Shown: piece after piece, positions 1 through 12,700 of the stretch
How positions within the stretch are numbered: position 1 is the stretch's first letter
Layout: the number at the start of each line of letters is the position of its first letter
Assembly (NCBI GenBank): GCA_963965975.1
Contig: OZ014413.1
Span: 11,080,601-11,144,600, forward strand
Reading direction: 5' to 3'
Origin: Xestospongia bergquistia
Taxonomy: Eukaryota > Porifera > Demospongiae > Haplosclerida > Petrosiidae
Length of the DNA: 64,000 nt
Translations under genes and position numbers: made by a program
Notes under the pieces: model-generated
What the model was told of the DNA's origin: nothing
Databases searched by the model: none
Seen by the model: the letters and a program-made list of their open reading frames with translations, nothing else

Positions 1-2023
1 CAAGAACTAGGATGCGATATAAATGGTTCTGGTGGATATCAGACTTACATCGATGACTGTATGGCTACTCTAGCTAAAGTAAGAGGATAGAGAAACTACA
101 TGAATCTCCTTATAAGGACATGTATTGATAGAAGTATAACTCGCACTAATCAATACTAATATTTCTTCCAGATGACCTCTAAAAGAGGGTTGTCCATTTA
201 ATTAGTGAAATGACCTACTATTAATGTCCACATGTTAACAAATTATGATCGTTATCATGAATTATAATAACTTTTTTCTTGTTTTTGTTATATTAGGAAC
301 AACGTAGGAGATATAGAGGATGGATCCATTGTGATTCATTGAAAGGTGTTGGATTAGCTTATTGTAAAGTTGATGATGGTATACCTCTACGTCTTTGGAG
401 AGGGACAGTAGAGATACCTTCTTCTCCAGATATTGTACTCCATAAGTTATGGGAAGAAAAGTAAGTTATAATTCTAGAACTGGAATATTGTTTAAATAGT
501 ATATATAATGAATTATAAACTATACATCTATTGTTAATAAGTAAATGGACAAATGAATAGATTGATGGATGGATCCACAGATATACAAAGCAATGAGCTA
601 GACTTGGTTTGTTTTAATATGCCACACCCTCAATAATTAATGGTGTCATTTTTTAATTAACAAAGCACGTCAAATTGTGTAACAACAGATCATTTGACTA
701 TTATTGTATAAGATAATATTATTGGTTGTCTGAAGTATGTTGATTAATTTTATTTGTTATATTCAATTAAATAATGGGAGGGGACATATTATAAAATATA
801 CATAATATCACATGACCCAAAATGGTTGCTTAGTATATCTGATTGTTATTAGAGTAGCTAATTGTTCCATTTACTTGATATAACCAAGATATTGCATACC
901 TAAACCTGAATATAAGAACCTAGATTATACTTATATCTGTATTAATTGGACTTTCTCTCTCACACACACAGATTTTTGTGGGATGGTCATGTGATTAAAG
1001 GAAGAAAAGTAGCTCAATTGGATCCTAAAACAGAAGTATTTCAATATGTCACACCATCAATGTCACCATTAGCAAATAGAGATCATTGTATATTGAGGTA
1101 AGAGCTTGTTGGCTTGTTTTCTGAAAATAAGCACATATACTTATAATAAGCACATATACCTGAAATAAGCACATATACTTATAATAAGCACATATACCTA
1201 TAATAAGCACATATACCTGGAATAAGCTCCCTCATCAAATTATATATCACTACTGAATAAGTTAAATTTTTAATAACTATATTTATATTATCTTCATTTA
1301 GATCGTGGCAGTTTGATGCTGTAAATGAGGCTTATATTGTCATAGCAACCTCAGTATCTCATCCAAATGCTACACTATTGGCTGGTGTGCGATGTACGGA
1401 GCTAGCAATGAGATATTTGATAGAACCAGCTGAAAATGGCACAACTCATTTAAGTTTTTTCTGTCGAGTTGACATAAGGTATGTGGACAATACTGTTGCC
1501 ATGGAAACCTATTGGTATTTTACCGCAACTTATCAGGATATGTTCACATGTGATTGAGTGTAGTATGATGTCATATAGTGATAGGTTACATCAGATGTCA
1601 TAATAGTGATAGGTTGCATCAGTCCTAATAAGGAGAAGTCATAGAAATGCTATAGGACATTGAAACCACTCTATATATGAACCTATTGGTATTGTAAAGT
1701 CCCTTGTGAATGTTACATCAGAAAGCTGACCACTTCATACCATTTAGTAGTTATTATATTAAGATATAGGATATTCTAGTCAGCAACTATTTCTAGTCAG
1801 ATTATATTAATTAAAGCAGCTGTAACTTCGCACTAATTAAAGCAGCTGTTATCTAGTATATATGTATATTATATTTAACCCCTTTATTTCTTTCATATTT
1901 AGAGGGAAATCTGCAGATTTTTATAATCAATATTATGGACGTTATTTAGCATCTAGTATACATAAATTAAGGGACTCGTTTAAAAGATCACTTGAACTGG
2001 AATATTTGGAAACACCAGTTTAA
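1..2023 (+). CDS. DLC/STARD-type protein, C-terminal START domain (5' partial)
   Basis: Five exons (1..78, 297..460, 972..1097, 1302..1478, 1903..2023) join in one frame to give the last 221 residues and a TAA stop. The protein resembles the START lipid-binding domain that ends the DLC1/STARD8/STARD13 RhoGAP proteins. Visible landmarks are GVGLAYCKVDDGIPLRLWRG, then RSWQFDAVNEAYIVIATSVS, then YLIEPAENGTTHLSFFCRVD and a terminal RGKSADFYNQYYGRYLAS. In that family START follows a RhoGAP domain and may bind lipid; the RhoGAP part would lie left of the window. Family assignment is by remembered resemblance, so the START fold is more certain than the DLC subfamily. Intron 3 carries a 19-base tandem repeat, and intron 4 has a shorter two-copy repeat near 1570-1620. 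Confidence 0.72.
1126..1220 (+). repeat. 19-base tandem repeat, five units
   Basis: Five units of AATAAGCACATATACYTRW follow each other without gaps, with a partial sixth unit after. The array lies inside an intron of the START-domain gene. Confidence 0.85.
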
Positions 2024-2394
2024 TAATATATTTGCTTTACTTTTTAATGCATTCCTCACCATCTGTTCTGCTGCATTTTGATTTCAGTCATATCTCTCTT
2101 TCTCTCTCCGTGACACAGTTTTATTGTCAAAAATGTCAATAATAATAATATTATTATTATTTTATGTTTAATAATAACTTTCCAGTTTTGTTTATTTTTG
2201 GCATCATGTACACGTCCTAATGTACACGTAGTTTATTCCGTTATTCATAACGTAAATAAGGCACATGGAAGTACTCACGTTTATACACTCAGCAATCAAC
2301 GTTAATTGCCAATTTTAATAATCCCTCTCTAAAATGGGATTCCTTACAGTATATAAAGCCAAAACATGTGTCTGTAATCGCAGTTAATGAAAAC
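2024..2394. other. Intergenic spacer before the ABCB array
   Basis: This holds the 3' flank of the START-domain gene and the promoter side of ABCB copy A1. It contains a short run of AAT repeats near 2140-2160 and a TATA-like box near its end. I see no coding signal. Confidence 0.5.
2350..2357 (+). promoter_or_regulatory. TATA-like box upstream of ABCB A1
   Basis: TATATAAA followed by G lies 38 bases before the predicted A1 start codon. The position would imply a very short 5' leader if it acts as a TATA box. AT-rich sequence makes a chance match possible. Confidence 0.35.
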
Positions 2395-3369
2395 ATGGCG
2401 TTAGACAATCCTGATGATGTTGAGGTTGGAGTGGAGGAGATAGATCAACAACCATCCACTGATGATGTCAAAGATAAACCAGCTGCTATACCAGTTGGTA
2501 TTTTAAAGACAAGTTCTTCTTATGAGGCAGCTTTAAATGAGGTAGATGAGCAAGAAGAGATAGAGGAGACTACAAAAAGAAAGAGGAAAAAAAGGTCAGC
2601 AATATCTCTTTAGATTTTGAGCAATCTTCAAATTTTTTTATTCCAGTAAAAAGGAAGCAGGTTATTCACAATCAAAGCGAATCGTTCCAGTATGGTACTT
2701 GGTAAGCTTCAAAAAAAACTATGTGATTACTTTTACTGTAATATTTTTTTTAGTTTCGTTTTGCAAGATGTCTTGATATTATAATGATCCTTGTTGGTAC
2801 TTTGATGGCTATAGCATCAGGTATGGCCTTACCTGGTCACATGTTAATGTTTGGTGACATCATTGATAACTTTATCTCCTATGACGTGGCACAGGATCTT
2901 GCTAATACCTTCAACCTAACCTCGAATACTGGAATGACTCTATCCATATCTCCCCAGCTAAATAACCAAAGTTATTTTTGTAATGTCTCTGAAGATGACT
3001 CTTCTTCAAATATACGGAAATATTTGCTCGCTTCAGACAGTGGAAGTGAACTTCAGAAATCAGTTGCATTGTATTCTTATTATTATATCGCCATGGCAAC
3101 TGGACTCTTGATTGCATCTTTTTTATCTATTATGTTTTGGAATTTCAGTGCTTACCGTCAAACTCGTCGAATGAGGCTTGCTTTCTTTCGTTCTATAATG
3201 TATCAAAATATTGGTTGGTTTGATGTTAATCCATCAGCTGAATTAAACACACGTCTAGCCGAGTAAGTTATTATACAAGAGACCTTTTGTAATGGCTGTG
3301 ATTAGCATTTATTGGAGCAACCAGCCATATAATATGTGGCTTGTTAATATAAATTTATAATCTGATAGT

Positions 3370-3404
<35 letters not shown>

Positions 3405-6400
3405 TATGAAAGTGATCCAACATTCCCAGTTGTACTAACATCATAAACCTGGAAAATGCTCATTATCTGATGATATTTTCATTGTTGCTCTACATATAAC
3501 CAGCCAGGAACACCCATGAACCACAAATTACTAATCTAATTACAATTCATTATTAGTGATTTGACAATAAACTCTCCTCGTTATAAGAGATCTATTAAGG
3601 GTTATTCCAGTACTGTGATAATTTAGTTATTATAATATGACCACCTGCAAAAATTAATATTTGTTAATTGGTAACAAGATAAGGTGTTTGCTATGTAAGC
3701 AGCTGTTATCTTAATATGTTGTAAAATCCTACTGCCTGTTCTCACATTAATGCATTTCTTTTCAGTGACATAGAAAAAATCCAGTCTGGTATAGGAGACA
3801 AGGCAGCTGTCTTTATTCAGTATTTTTCCACTTTTATAACTGGCTTTGTTATTGCTTTTATTCGCAATTGGAAACTAGCACTTGTTATCGGTACTATGTT
3901 ACCAGTATTATCATTTTTGGCAGCTACAATTGCTAAGGTATAATTGATAACAGCTGCTTGTGTGAAATACTTTATTATATTATAATTATTTAGATTGTAG
4001 CCACATTTACAGTGAGGGAACAAAATGCGTATGCATCAGCTGGTGCTGTAGCAGAAGAAGTTCTGTCTTCCATTAGAACTGTTGTAGCTTTTGGAGGAGA
4101 ACATAAGGAGATAGACAGGTAAAAGTGTCTCTGTATGAGTTTTATACTTTGTTTGATGTTGATGTAAAAATGAGCCAGGTGGTTGTAAGATTGTTTTGTG
4201 TCATATGTAACTGTAAATATGGAGATGTGTCAATTGATATACTCATCAATTAAAAGTGACCGCTAAAATTAAAGCAATCCAAGACAATAAAAAGAACTTT
4301 AAATTATGCATTTTTAAATGACTTTATATCTTCAGGTACACTACAAACCTCAAGAAAGCTAAGAGAGAAGGTCTTAAGAAATCTTTTCTTACTTCATGTG
4401 CTACAGGAGGTCTCTATTTTGTTATATTTGCTACTTATGCTTTAGGGTTCTGGTAATATTTACATCATATTCAGACCCTATACTTATCTTCTCCTCTTTA
4501 TTATAGGTATGGTGCAGTACTCATAGGAAACTGTGACCTAAGACCTGGTGAAGTAGTAACGGTAAGTAATATTGAAAATGTTCCCATAATTAGGAAATAA
4601 TACACACATATACTAATATTTGAGATTATATTATTATTATGTATAGGTGTTTTTTTCGGTGATTATCGGCAGTTTTTCTTTGGGAAACGCTCTACCTGAG
4701 TTACAGACATTTGCCTCAGCTCTTGGATCAGCTACAACTGTTTTTGCTGTTATTGATAAAGTAATTATATTGTGATTTATTATTATTGTTAATTATTTTA
4801 TTGTTTATAGCAATCAGAAATTGATGCTTCTTCAAATGATGGAGAGAAACTGGAAGTACTTGAAGGAAATATTGAATTTAAAGATATCATTTTTAATTAT
4901 CCTGCTCGGCCAGATGTACAAGTATTAAATGGATTAGATCTGACAATTAGAACAGGACAGACAGTAGCTCTAGTTGGTCCTAGTGGGTGTGGTAAAAGTA
5001 CTGTTGTCCAGTTGTTACAGAGATTCTATAATCCATTAGCAGGACTGGTAAGTTTAATATCATTACTCTAACCTTTAAAATATTTTATAGATTACTGTGG
5101 ATGGACACAATATTAATACTCTTAATCTAAAGTGGCTTCGTTCTAATATTGGAGTTGTATCTCAAGAACCTGTCCTATTTGATACCACTATTGCTGAAAA
5201 TATACATTATGGAAGAAAAGATGCCAATATGGCAGACATTGAAGCTGCTGCCATAGCAGCTAATGCTCATAACTTTATCTCTGAATTACCTGATGGTTAT
5301 AATACTCTAGTTGGTGAGAAAGGAACACAGCTAAGTGGAGGTCAAAAACAACGTATTGCTATAGCTCGAGCTTTAGTACGAGACCCCAAGATCTTGTTAC
5401 TTGATGAAGCTACTTCAGCTCTAGACACAGAGAGTGAGAAAATAGTTCAAGAAGCTTTAGATAAAGCTAGAGAGGGAAGGACCACCATTGTTATTGCTCA
5501 TCGACTGTCTACTATTCAAACAGCTGATGTAATAGCTAGTATAGAAAATGGTCATGTTGTTGAGATGGGTACTCATGAAGACCTTATGAAGAACCAAGGA
5601 CTTTATTATGAACTTGTAACTGCACAAACTATTGAAGAAGAAGAAGAGAAAAGAACAGGTTAGGAGATATTTTAAGTATTTAACTTAATTTGATATTTGT
5701 TATTGGAAGATTCTTTGTCTGGATTTAAAGTAGCTGTTCGACACTCAGAAAGTAAGCATTCCTTGAAGCGTCAACAAAGCAGTCATAGTACCAGTTCTCA
5801 AGATGGAGATCCTCAGTTTCAGCGACAAGTATCCAATCAATCAACTTACTCTGAAAATGTGTTTAGTGCTCTCACCGATCATCTGTCTCATTTCAGTCTA
5901 GAAGATATTCCTGCAGCTGCACATCCTTCTCCCTTACCTACTAGGAAATTTGATAGTCCCTCTCGTGATCATCTACACACAAAGAAAGACACCACACAAG
6001 AGGAGGTAATATTTATTAAGAATGTCTTAAATATGTTCAGTGCAATGTTGCAATGACCTATATTTTGTTTGTGGCAAGTTTGACCTTTTGTTTGTGAAAA
6101 TTAAAAATGCATTATCGGTAAAACATGGTATAATGTCATGACTTAAAATTTTTCACTAGTCATATTTTAAGTTTTTTCTGTGATTAGTTGTTATTCTGGA
6201 ATACAAAGTGCAATTGTAAGGACTATTGAATGGTGCTAGCCATTTTTGTCTAACATGTTCCTAGTTTGAGGTATTAAACATTGAGTCAACTCTGTCGAGG
6301 GTCAACTCATTACATCATTACATATTGTATTATACTTGTGTATTGGCTGTTATGTTTACTTGTATTCAAGATCATGTTTACTTGTATTCAAGATCATGTT

Positions 6401-9400
6401 TATTTGTATTCAAGATCATGTTTACTTGTATTCAAGATCATGTTTACTTGTATTCAAGATCATGTTTATTTGTATTCAAGATCATGTTTACTTGTATTCA
6501 AGATCATGTTTACTTGTATTCAAGATCATGTTTACTTGTATTATATAAAATCTATTGATCATGTTCAAGATCATGGTTTGTTATCTGTATTAATACATGT
6601 ATTAAATGTTTACTTTTATTGTTCCAAAGAACTTGTTTACTTGTATATTAAATATATTGTTAAATCAACATGTCGATTTTAAGTCACTAGAGTTTTAGTT
6701 TGAACTTAGTATCTCATTGTTAGAAAGTATTTATATTACAAATACAGCTTTAAAATTATAATAATCCTTCTTTTGTGTGTTATATTAGGTAACAGATATT
6801 GCTATTAAAAGTGGTAAAAGAAACATTGTTAAACCAACCATTACTCAAAACCAGTCTAATAGGGCTGTACATTTTGACATAAGTGAAGATGAAGTGAACC
6901 TTGATAGCAAGAAGAAAGGAAGTTGGTTAAAAAGGAGGAGATCGGCTGAGAAAGTAGAGACAGATAATGATGAAGATCCTTTAGTGGAAGTCAAGTTTAA
7001 GGAGCTGTTAAAATTGAATGGACCTGATTGGTATCTAGTTGTACCAGGTGTTATCTTTGCTGGTATCCAAGGAGCAATGTTTCCTTTGATGGCTATATTG
7101 TTCAGTGATGTTTTAGGAGTAAGTCTGCATTTTTAAAAATTGTAATCTTTGGTCTCAAAAATAACACAACTTTGATTTAATATAGTAGCTGTGTGATTTT
7201 AAAGTTTCCATTTGACAGGTTTTAAGTTAGTGGTTATAATCAGTAAGTGTTAACAATTAAATATATACTAATGATACCAAATTGTAAGTGTTAGGAACAC
7301 ATTATTGAATGAATCTGTGAAGTCTGCCCATTTAAAACCTTATTATCTGTTATGTATTAATAATATTTGTCTAATATATTCACCTCTATCTAGATATATA
7401 GTGCTACTGATAAAGATGAACTATTGAGTGGTGCATCAGAGTACGCTATCTACTTTGTCTTGTTAGCAATTGGTGCTGGGTTTGTACAATTTGCTTCTGT
7501 GAGTGACCAACCTTTTTTCCATAGCTACATACTTTTTTCCCACTACAGACCATTACTCTTGGGTTTGCTGCAGAACGACTCACTGAACGATTACGTATAC
7601 GGATGTTTCAAGCTATGTTGAGACAAGATATGTCCTGGTTTGATAGACGTTCCAATTCTACTGGTGCTCTAACAACTCGTTTAGCTACTGATGCCTCTGA
7701 AGTACAAGGAGTAAGTGACATCATAGAAGAACACTTTGCTAACTGTTTAATCACTCCTGTAGGCAACTGGTATCCGTTTAGGTTCAGTTCTTCAGTTAGC
7801 GTTTGGTTTTATCACAGCTGTAGTTATTGCATTTGAAGCTTCTTGGCTTCTTGCTATTATTCTTTTTGTTTGTTTCCCATTTTTGGCTTCTGTGTCTTTT
7901 CTCCAAGTTCGTTTTCTTCGTGGACGCTCCATTAAAAATAAAGAACTTATGGTTGAGAGTGGGAAGACAGCTACTGAAGCTATTGATAATATACGGACAG
8001 TTGCTTCTCTGGGAGCTGAGGACAAATTTCATAATCGTTATAGTGAACTATTGAAGCCTCCATTTAAGTAAGTTCATGACATGTAGTATCGAAACCAATG
8101 GTATGGGTTTCAGTCTTATTTTATATTCCATGTCATTACTATTGTACTCAGTCTTATACACATGAGAATGAGTTTATGTGATATTGGAAACCTGTGGTAT
8201 GGGTTTCAGTCTTGTTCTTTTAAATTATATATCCAACTGCTAAATTCCAACATGATCTTTTCCTACTCTACAGATCTAATATGAAGAGTGTATTTATACA
8301 AGCATTTATTTACGCTGTAGCTCAAGCATCTATCTTTTATATCTATTCAGCTGGATTTAGTTTTGGTGCCTTTCTAGTTACATCAGATCCTTCAGCAGTG
8401 TATCATATATCATATGAAAGTGTCTTCAGGTAAGCATTCTAGTTGCTCAATATCTGATTAAAATCTCTTTTTTAGGGTCTTTGCAGCTGTTGTGTTCACT
8501 GCTCTCTCTCTCGGACGTGCTACCTCATTTGCTCCTGATGCACAAAAGGCCAAAGTATCTGCTAGTCGTATCTTCACATTAGTTAATCGTTGTCCTGATA
8601 TTGATAATTATAGTCAAGATGGAGAGAAACTTGTTAGTATATTAAATTATAATATGTGATTGTCAACTTCACTCTTGTACACTTACAGGATAAGACAAAT
8701 GGATTTGTGGAAGTAAAAAATGTCCATTTTAATTATCCTGCTCGTCCTGATGTACCAGTTTTACAAGGTCTTAATGTCAATGTTAAACCTGGTGAGACAT
8801 TGGCTCTTGTTGGACCTAGTGGGTGTGGCAAGAGTACCGTAGTTTCTCTTATTGAAAGATTCTATGATCCAATGGGTGGTAACCTCTCCCTAGAAAGTCA
8901 TGATCTTCGAGATCTCAATATTCGTTGGTTAAGAAGTCAGATTGGTATTGTATCACAAGAACCTGTATTATTTGATACTTCTATTGCTGATAATATACGT
9001 TATGGTGCTAATTTTAGAGAAGTGTCTGATGAAGAGGTTACTGAAGCAGCCAAAGCTGCTAATATTCACAATTTTATTGAAACTTTGCCTCAGGTAAAGA
9101 ATACTTTGTGTGTTAAACTCACTAGTTTTATTCTTTGATTGTTAGGGTTATTCTACCAATGTTGGATCTAAAGGAACACAGCTAAGTGGAGGTCAAAAAC
9201 AACGTGTTGCTATAGCTCGAGCTTTAGTACGAGACCCTAAGATCTTGTTACTGGATGAAGCTACTTCAGCTCTAGACACAGAGAGTGAGAAAATAGTTCA
9301 AGAAGCTTTAGATAAAGCTAGAGAGGGAAGGACAAGTATTGTTATTGCTCATCGATTGTCTACAATTTATAATTCCAACTGTATTGCTGTTATTCATAAT

Positions 9401-9493
9401 GGTAGTGTTATAGAACAAGGAACACATTCAGAATTAATGACATTACAAGGTGCCTATTATCATCTTAATACAGTCCAGAAAAAAGAAGAATAA
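2395..9493 (+). CDS. ABCB full transporter (P-glycoprotein-like), copy A1
   Basis: Nineteen exons give 1471 residues: 2395..2594, 2647..2701, 2754..3262, 3766..3937, 3994..4118, 4336..4452, 4507..4561, 4647..4760, 4811..5047, 5091..5658, 5710..6005, 6789..7118, 7394..7498, 7549..7710, 7763..8067, 8274..8429, 8476..8632, 8689..9093, 9146..9493. Layout is TMD1-NBD1-linker-TMD2-NBD2, as in ABCB1-type plasma-membrane drug exporters. NBD1 has Walker [10 protein letters not shown] near 505, LSGGQ near 609 and [12 protein letters not shown] near 629. NBD2 has Walker A near 1263 and LSGGQ near 1369. A-loop Tyr (NYPARPD), Q-loop (VSQEP) and H-loop (AHRLS) are intact. The large first extracellular loop has N-glycosylation sequons. 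The ATG at 2395 is chosen because its context matches the other copies. A1 differs from A2-A5 by an extra intron (6006..6788) in the Ser-rich linker and a 10-residue longer TMD1 exon. Substrate is unknown. Confidence 0.9.
6352..6541 (+). repeat. 22-base minisatellite in A1 linker intron
   Basis: About 8.6 copies of a 22-base unit that begins TGTTTACTTGTATTCAAGAT. Units differ only at single positions (TTACTTG or TTATTTG). Because 22 is not divisible by three, all three frames stay open, giving spurious ORFs. The array sits in the intron that A2-A5 lack. Confidence 0.95.
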
Positions 9494-9744
9494 AAACAGT
9501 AATTACTAGCTAGTTATTACTAGTTTATTATTATTAATTGTTAGTTAACTACTTATTACTAGTTATTGTTGTTATTTAGAAAAATGTACACATTTTGAAA
9601 ATTAATATTTTGATGTGTCAGAGAGGAAACCAATGTATGTAATGGAATGATGATGTAATTAACAAGTGCAACTAATAAGGAAGAGGAGCCCTTGATACTT
9701 AGAAAATCCTAGAATATTGTTTCTATAATAACAGTTAAAAAAAC

Positions 9745-12700
9745 ATGGAATTAGAGGATCCTAATGATATTGAGGTTGTACTGGAGGAGATAGATCAACA
9801 ACCATCCATTGATGAAGTGAAAGAGAAACCAGTGCTGTACCAGTTGGTATTTTAAAGACAATGTCTTCCTATGAGACAGTTTTAAATGAGGTAGATGACC
9901 AAGAAGTGATAGAGGAGACTTCTCAAAGTAAAAGGAAAAAAAGGTCAGCATATAAACATTTTATTATATCAAGTTAATGTTTACCAGTGTGATAGTTGTA
10001 TACTTTATTACAGGAACAAAGATACAAGATATACTGAAACTAAACAAGTTGTACCAGTTTGGTATCTGGTGAGTTATTTAAATAAAGACAACTAACTATC
10101 ACTATATATTATTTTATTTAGTTTCGTTTTGCACAACCTTTTGATATTTTCATGATGATAGTTGGTAGTTTGATGGCTATAGTAGCTGGTATCATTGTCC
10201 CCTCTGGTAAGCTGTTGCTAGGTGGTGTCATTGACAATTTTATCTCATATGATATTGGACAGCAACTATTAACATCCAATACTACATCAACTGTACTGGA
10301 TAATCAAACTTATTTTTGTAATGTTAGTACAGATGACTCTTCTTCAAACATACAGAGATATTTGCTCTCCCAAGACAGTAAAAAAGAACTACAACAATCA
10401 ATAGCTCTGTATTCATATTATTATATTGGACTTGGAACTGGTCTATTTCTAAGTATTTTTATTGCTAACATGTTTTGGAATTTCAGTGCTTATCGTCAAA
10501 CTCGTCGAATGAGACTTGCTTTCTTTCATTCTATAATATATCAAAATATTGGTTGGTTTGATGTTAATTCATCAGCAGAATTAAACTCACGTCTAGCTGA
10601 GTAAGTTATTAATATTCAAATGTTAACATGATCAATATAGCTGGATTATTTAGAACATTATTAAATCTATTAATATTTTCTTCTTTAGTGATATAGAAAA
10701 GATCCAAGCTGGTATAGGGGACAAATTAGCTATCTTTATCATACAATTCTCCTCTTTTCTAACTGGCTTTGTTATTGCTTTTATTACAAATTGGAAACTA
10801 GCACTTGTTGTCGGAATCTTGTTACCAATATTGTCATTTTTGGTAGCTGCAACTGCTAAGGTATAATTGATAACAGCTACATATACAAATTATTACCATA
10901 CTTATAATTGAAGTATTGTATATTTTATAGGATGTAGTATATATCAAGAGATATTATTTTGATTTTACTCATATTTAGATTATAGCAACATTTACAGTGA
11001 GAGAACAGAATTCATATGCATCAGCTGGTGCTGTAGCAGAAGAAGTTCTGTCTTCCATTAAAACTGTTGTAGCTTTTGGAGGAGAACATAAGGAGATAGA
11101 CAGGTAAATGTATGAATAATGTCTTGTAATAAATTTAACCCTTAAATTATTTTTTCAATCTTAGATTACTACAGTAGTTCATTATATTGTTATATTGTAC
11201 TAGTATTGTTGTAGTTGTATTATAATATTGATTACTGGACATGTAGTACACATAGTCGTCTGGTTTATTTTTATTCTTTCTATCTTTATTAGGTACATTA
11301 CAAAACTCAAAAAAGCTAAGAGAGAAGGTCTTTAAAAAACATTTTTCATGTCATGTATCACTGGAATATTCAATTTTATCTTTATTTCTATTTATGCTCT
11401 TGGGTTTTGGTAAATATATCAATATTTTATATATAATTTATATTTCTCCTCCTCTTTACTATAGGTATGGAGCAGTGCTCATAGGAAACTGTGAACTGGG
11501 GCCTGGTGACGTAGTGATTGTAAGTAATATTGAAAATATTGCCATAATTAGAAAATAATATTTGCAGGTATTGTTTTCCATTGTTACTGGTAGCGTTGCT
11601 TTAGGAAATGCTCTACCTGAGTTAAAGACATTTGCCTTAGCTCTTGGATCAGCTACAGCTGTTTTTGCTGTTATTGATAAAGTAATTATATTGTGATTAT
11701 TATTATTGTTAATTATTTTATTGTTTATAGCAATCAGAAATTGATGCTTCTTCAAATGATGGAGAGAAACTGGAAGTACTTCAAGGAAATATTGAATTTA
11801 AAGATGTCATTTTTAATTATCCTGCTCGACCAGATGTACAAGTATTAAATGGATTAGATCTGACAATTAGAACAGGACAGACGGTAGCTCTAGTTGGTCC
11901 TAGTGGGTGTGATAAAAGTACTGTTGTCCAGTTGTTACAGAGATTCTATAATCCATTAGCAGGACTGGTAAGTTTAATATCATTACTCTAACCTTTAAAA
12001 TATTTTATAGATTACTGTGGATGGACACAATATTAATTCTCTTAATCTAAAGTGGCTTCGTTCTAATATTGGAGTTGTATCTCAAGAACCTGTCCTATTT
12101 GATACCACTATTGCTGAAAATATACGTTATGGAAGAGAAGATGCCACTATGGCAGACATTGAAGCTGCTGCCATAGCTGCTAATGCTCATAACTTTATCT
12201 CTGAATTACCTGATGGTTATAATACTCTAGTTGGTGAGAAAGGAACACAGCTAAGTGGAGGTCAAAAACAACGTATTGCTATAGCTCGAGCTTTACTACA
12301 AGACCCTAAGATCTTGTTACTTGATGAAGCTACTTCAGCTCTAGACACAGAGAGCGAGAAAATAGTTCAAGAAGCTTTAGATAAAGCTAGAAAGGGAAGG
12401 ACCACCATTGTTATTGCTCATCGACTGTCTACTATTCAAACAGCTGATGTAATAGCTAGTATAGAAAATGGTCATGTTGTTGAGATGGGTACTCATGAAG
12501 AACTTATGAAGAACCAAGGACTTTATTATGATCTTGTAACTGCACAAACTATTGAAGAAGAAGAAGAGAAAAGAACAGGTTAGGAGATATTTTAAGTATT
12601 TAACTTAATTTGATTTTTGTTATTTAAAGATTCTTTGTCTGAATTTAAAGTGGCTGTTCGACGTGGAAGTAAGCGCTCCTTAAGACGTCAACAAACTCGT

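Noticed and set aside
3381..3401. (AT)n run in A1 intron 3 as a regulatory element
   Set aside because: Short AT runs are everywhere in this sequence, with nothing to single this one out.
6352..6541. CRISPR-like array
   Set aside because: Units are contiguous with no spacers, and the surroundings are eukaryotic intron sequence.
6281..6682. Three overlapping long forward ORFs with repeated [20 protein letters not shown] peptides
   Set aside because: They are the three frames of the 22-base minisatellite in the A1 intron, not genes.
9751..9951. Conserved minus-strand ORF ([20 protein letters not shown]) seen in four ABCB first exons
   Set aside because: It is the antisense of the conserved coding exon 1; repetition across copies reflects the duplication, not selection on the other strand.
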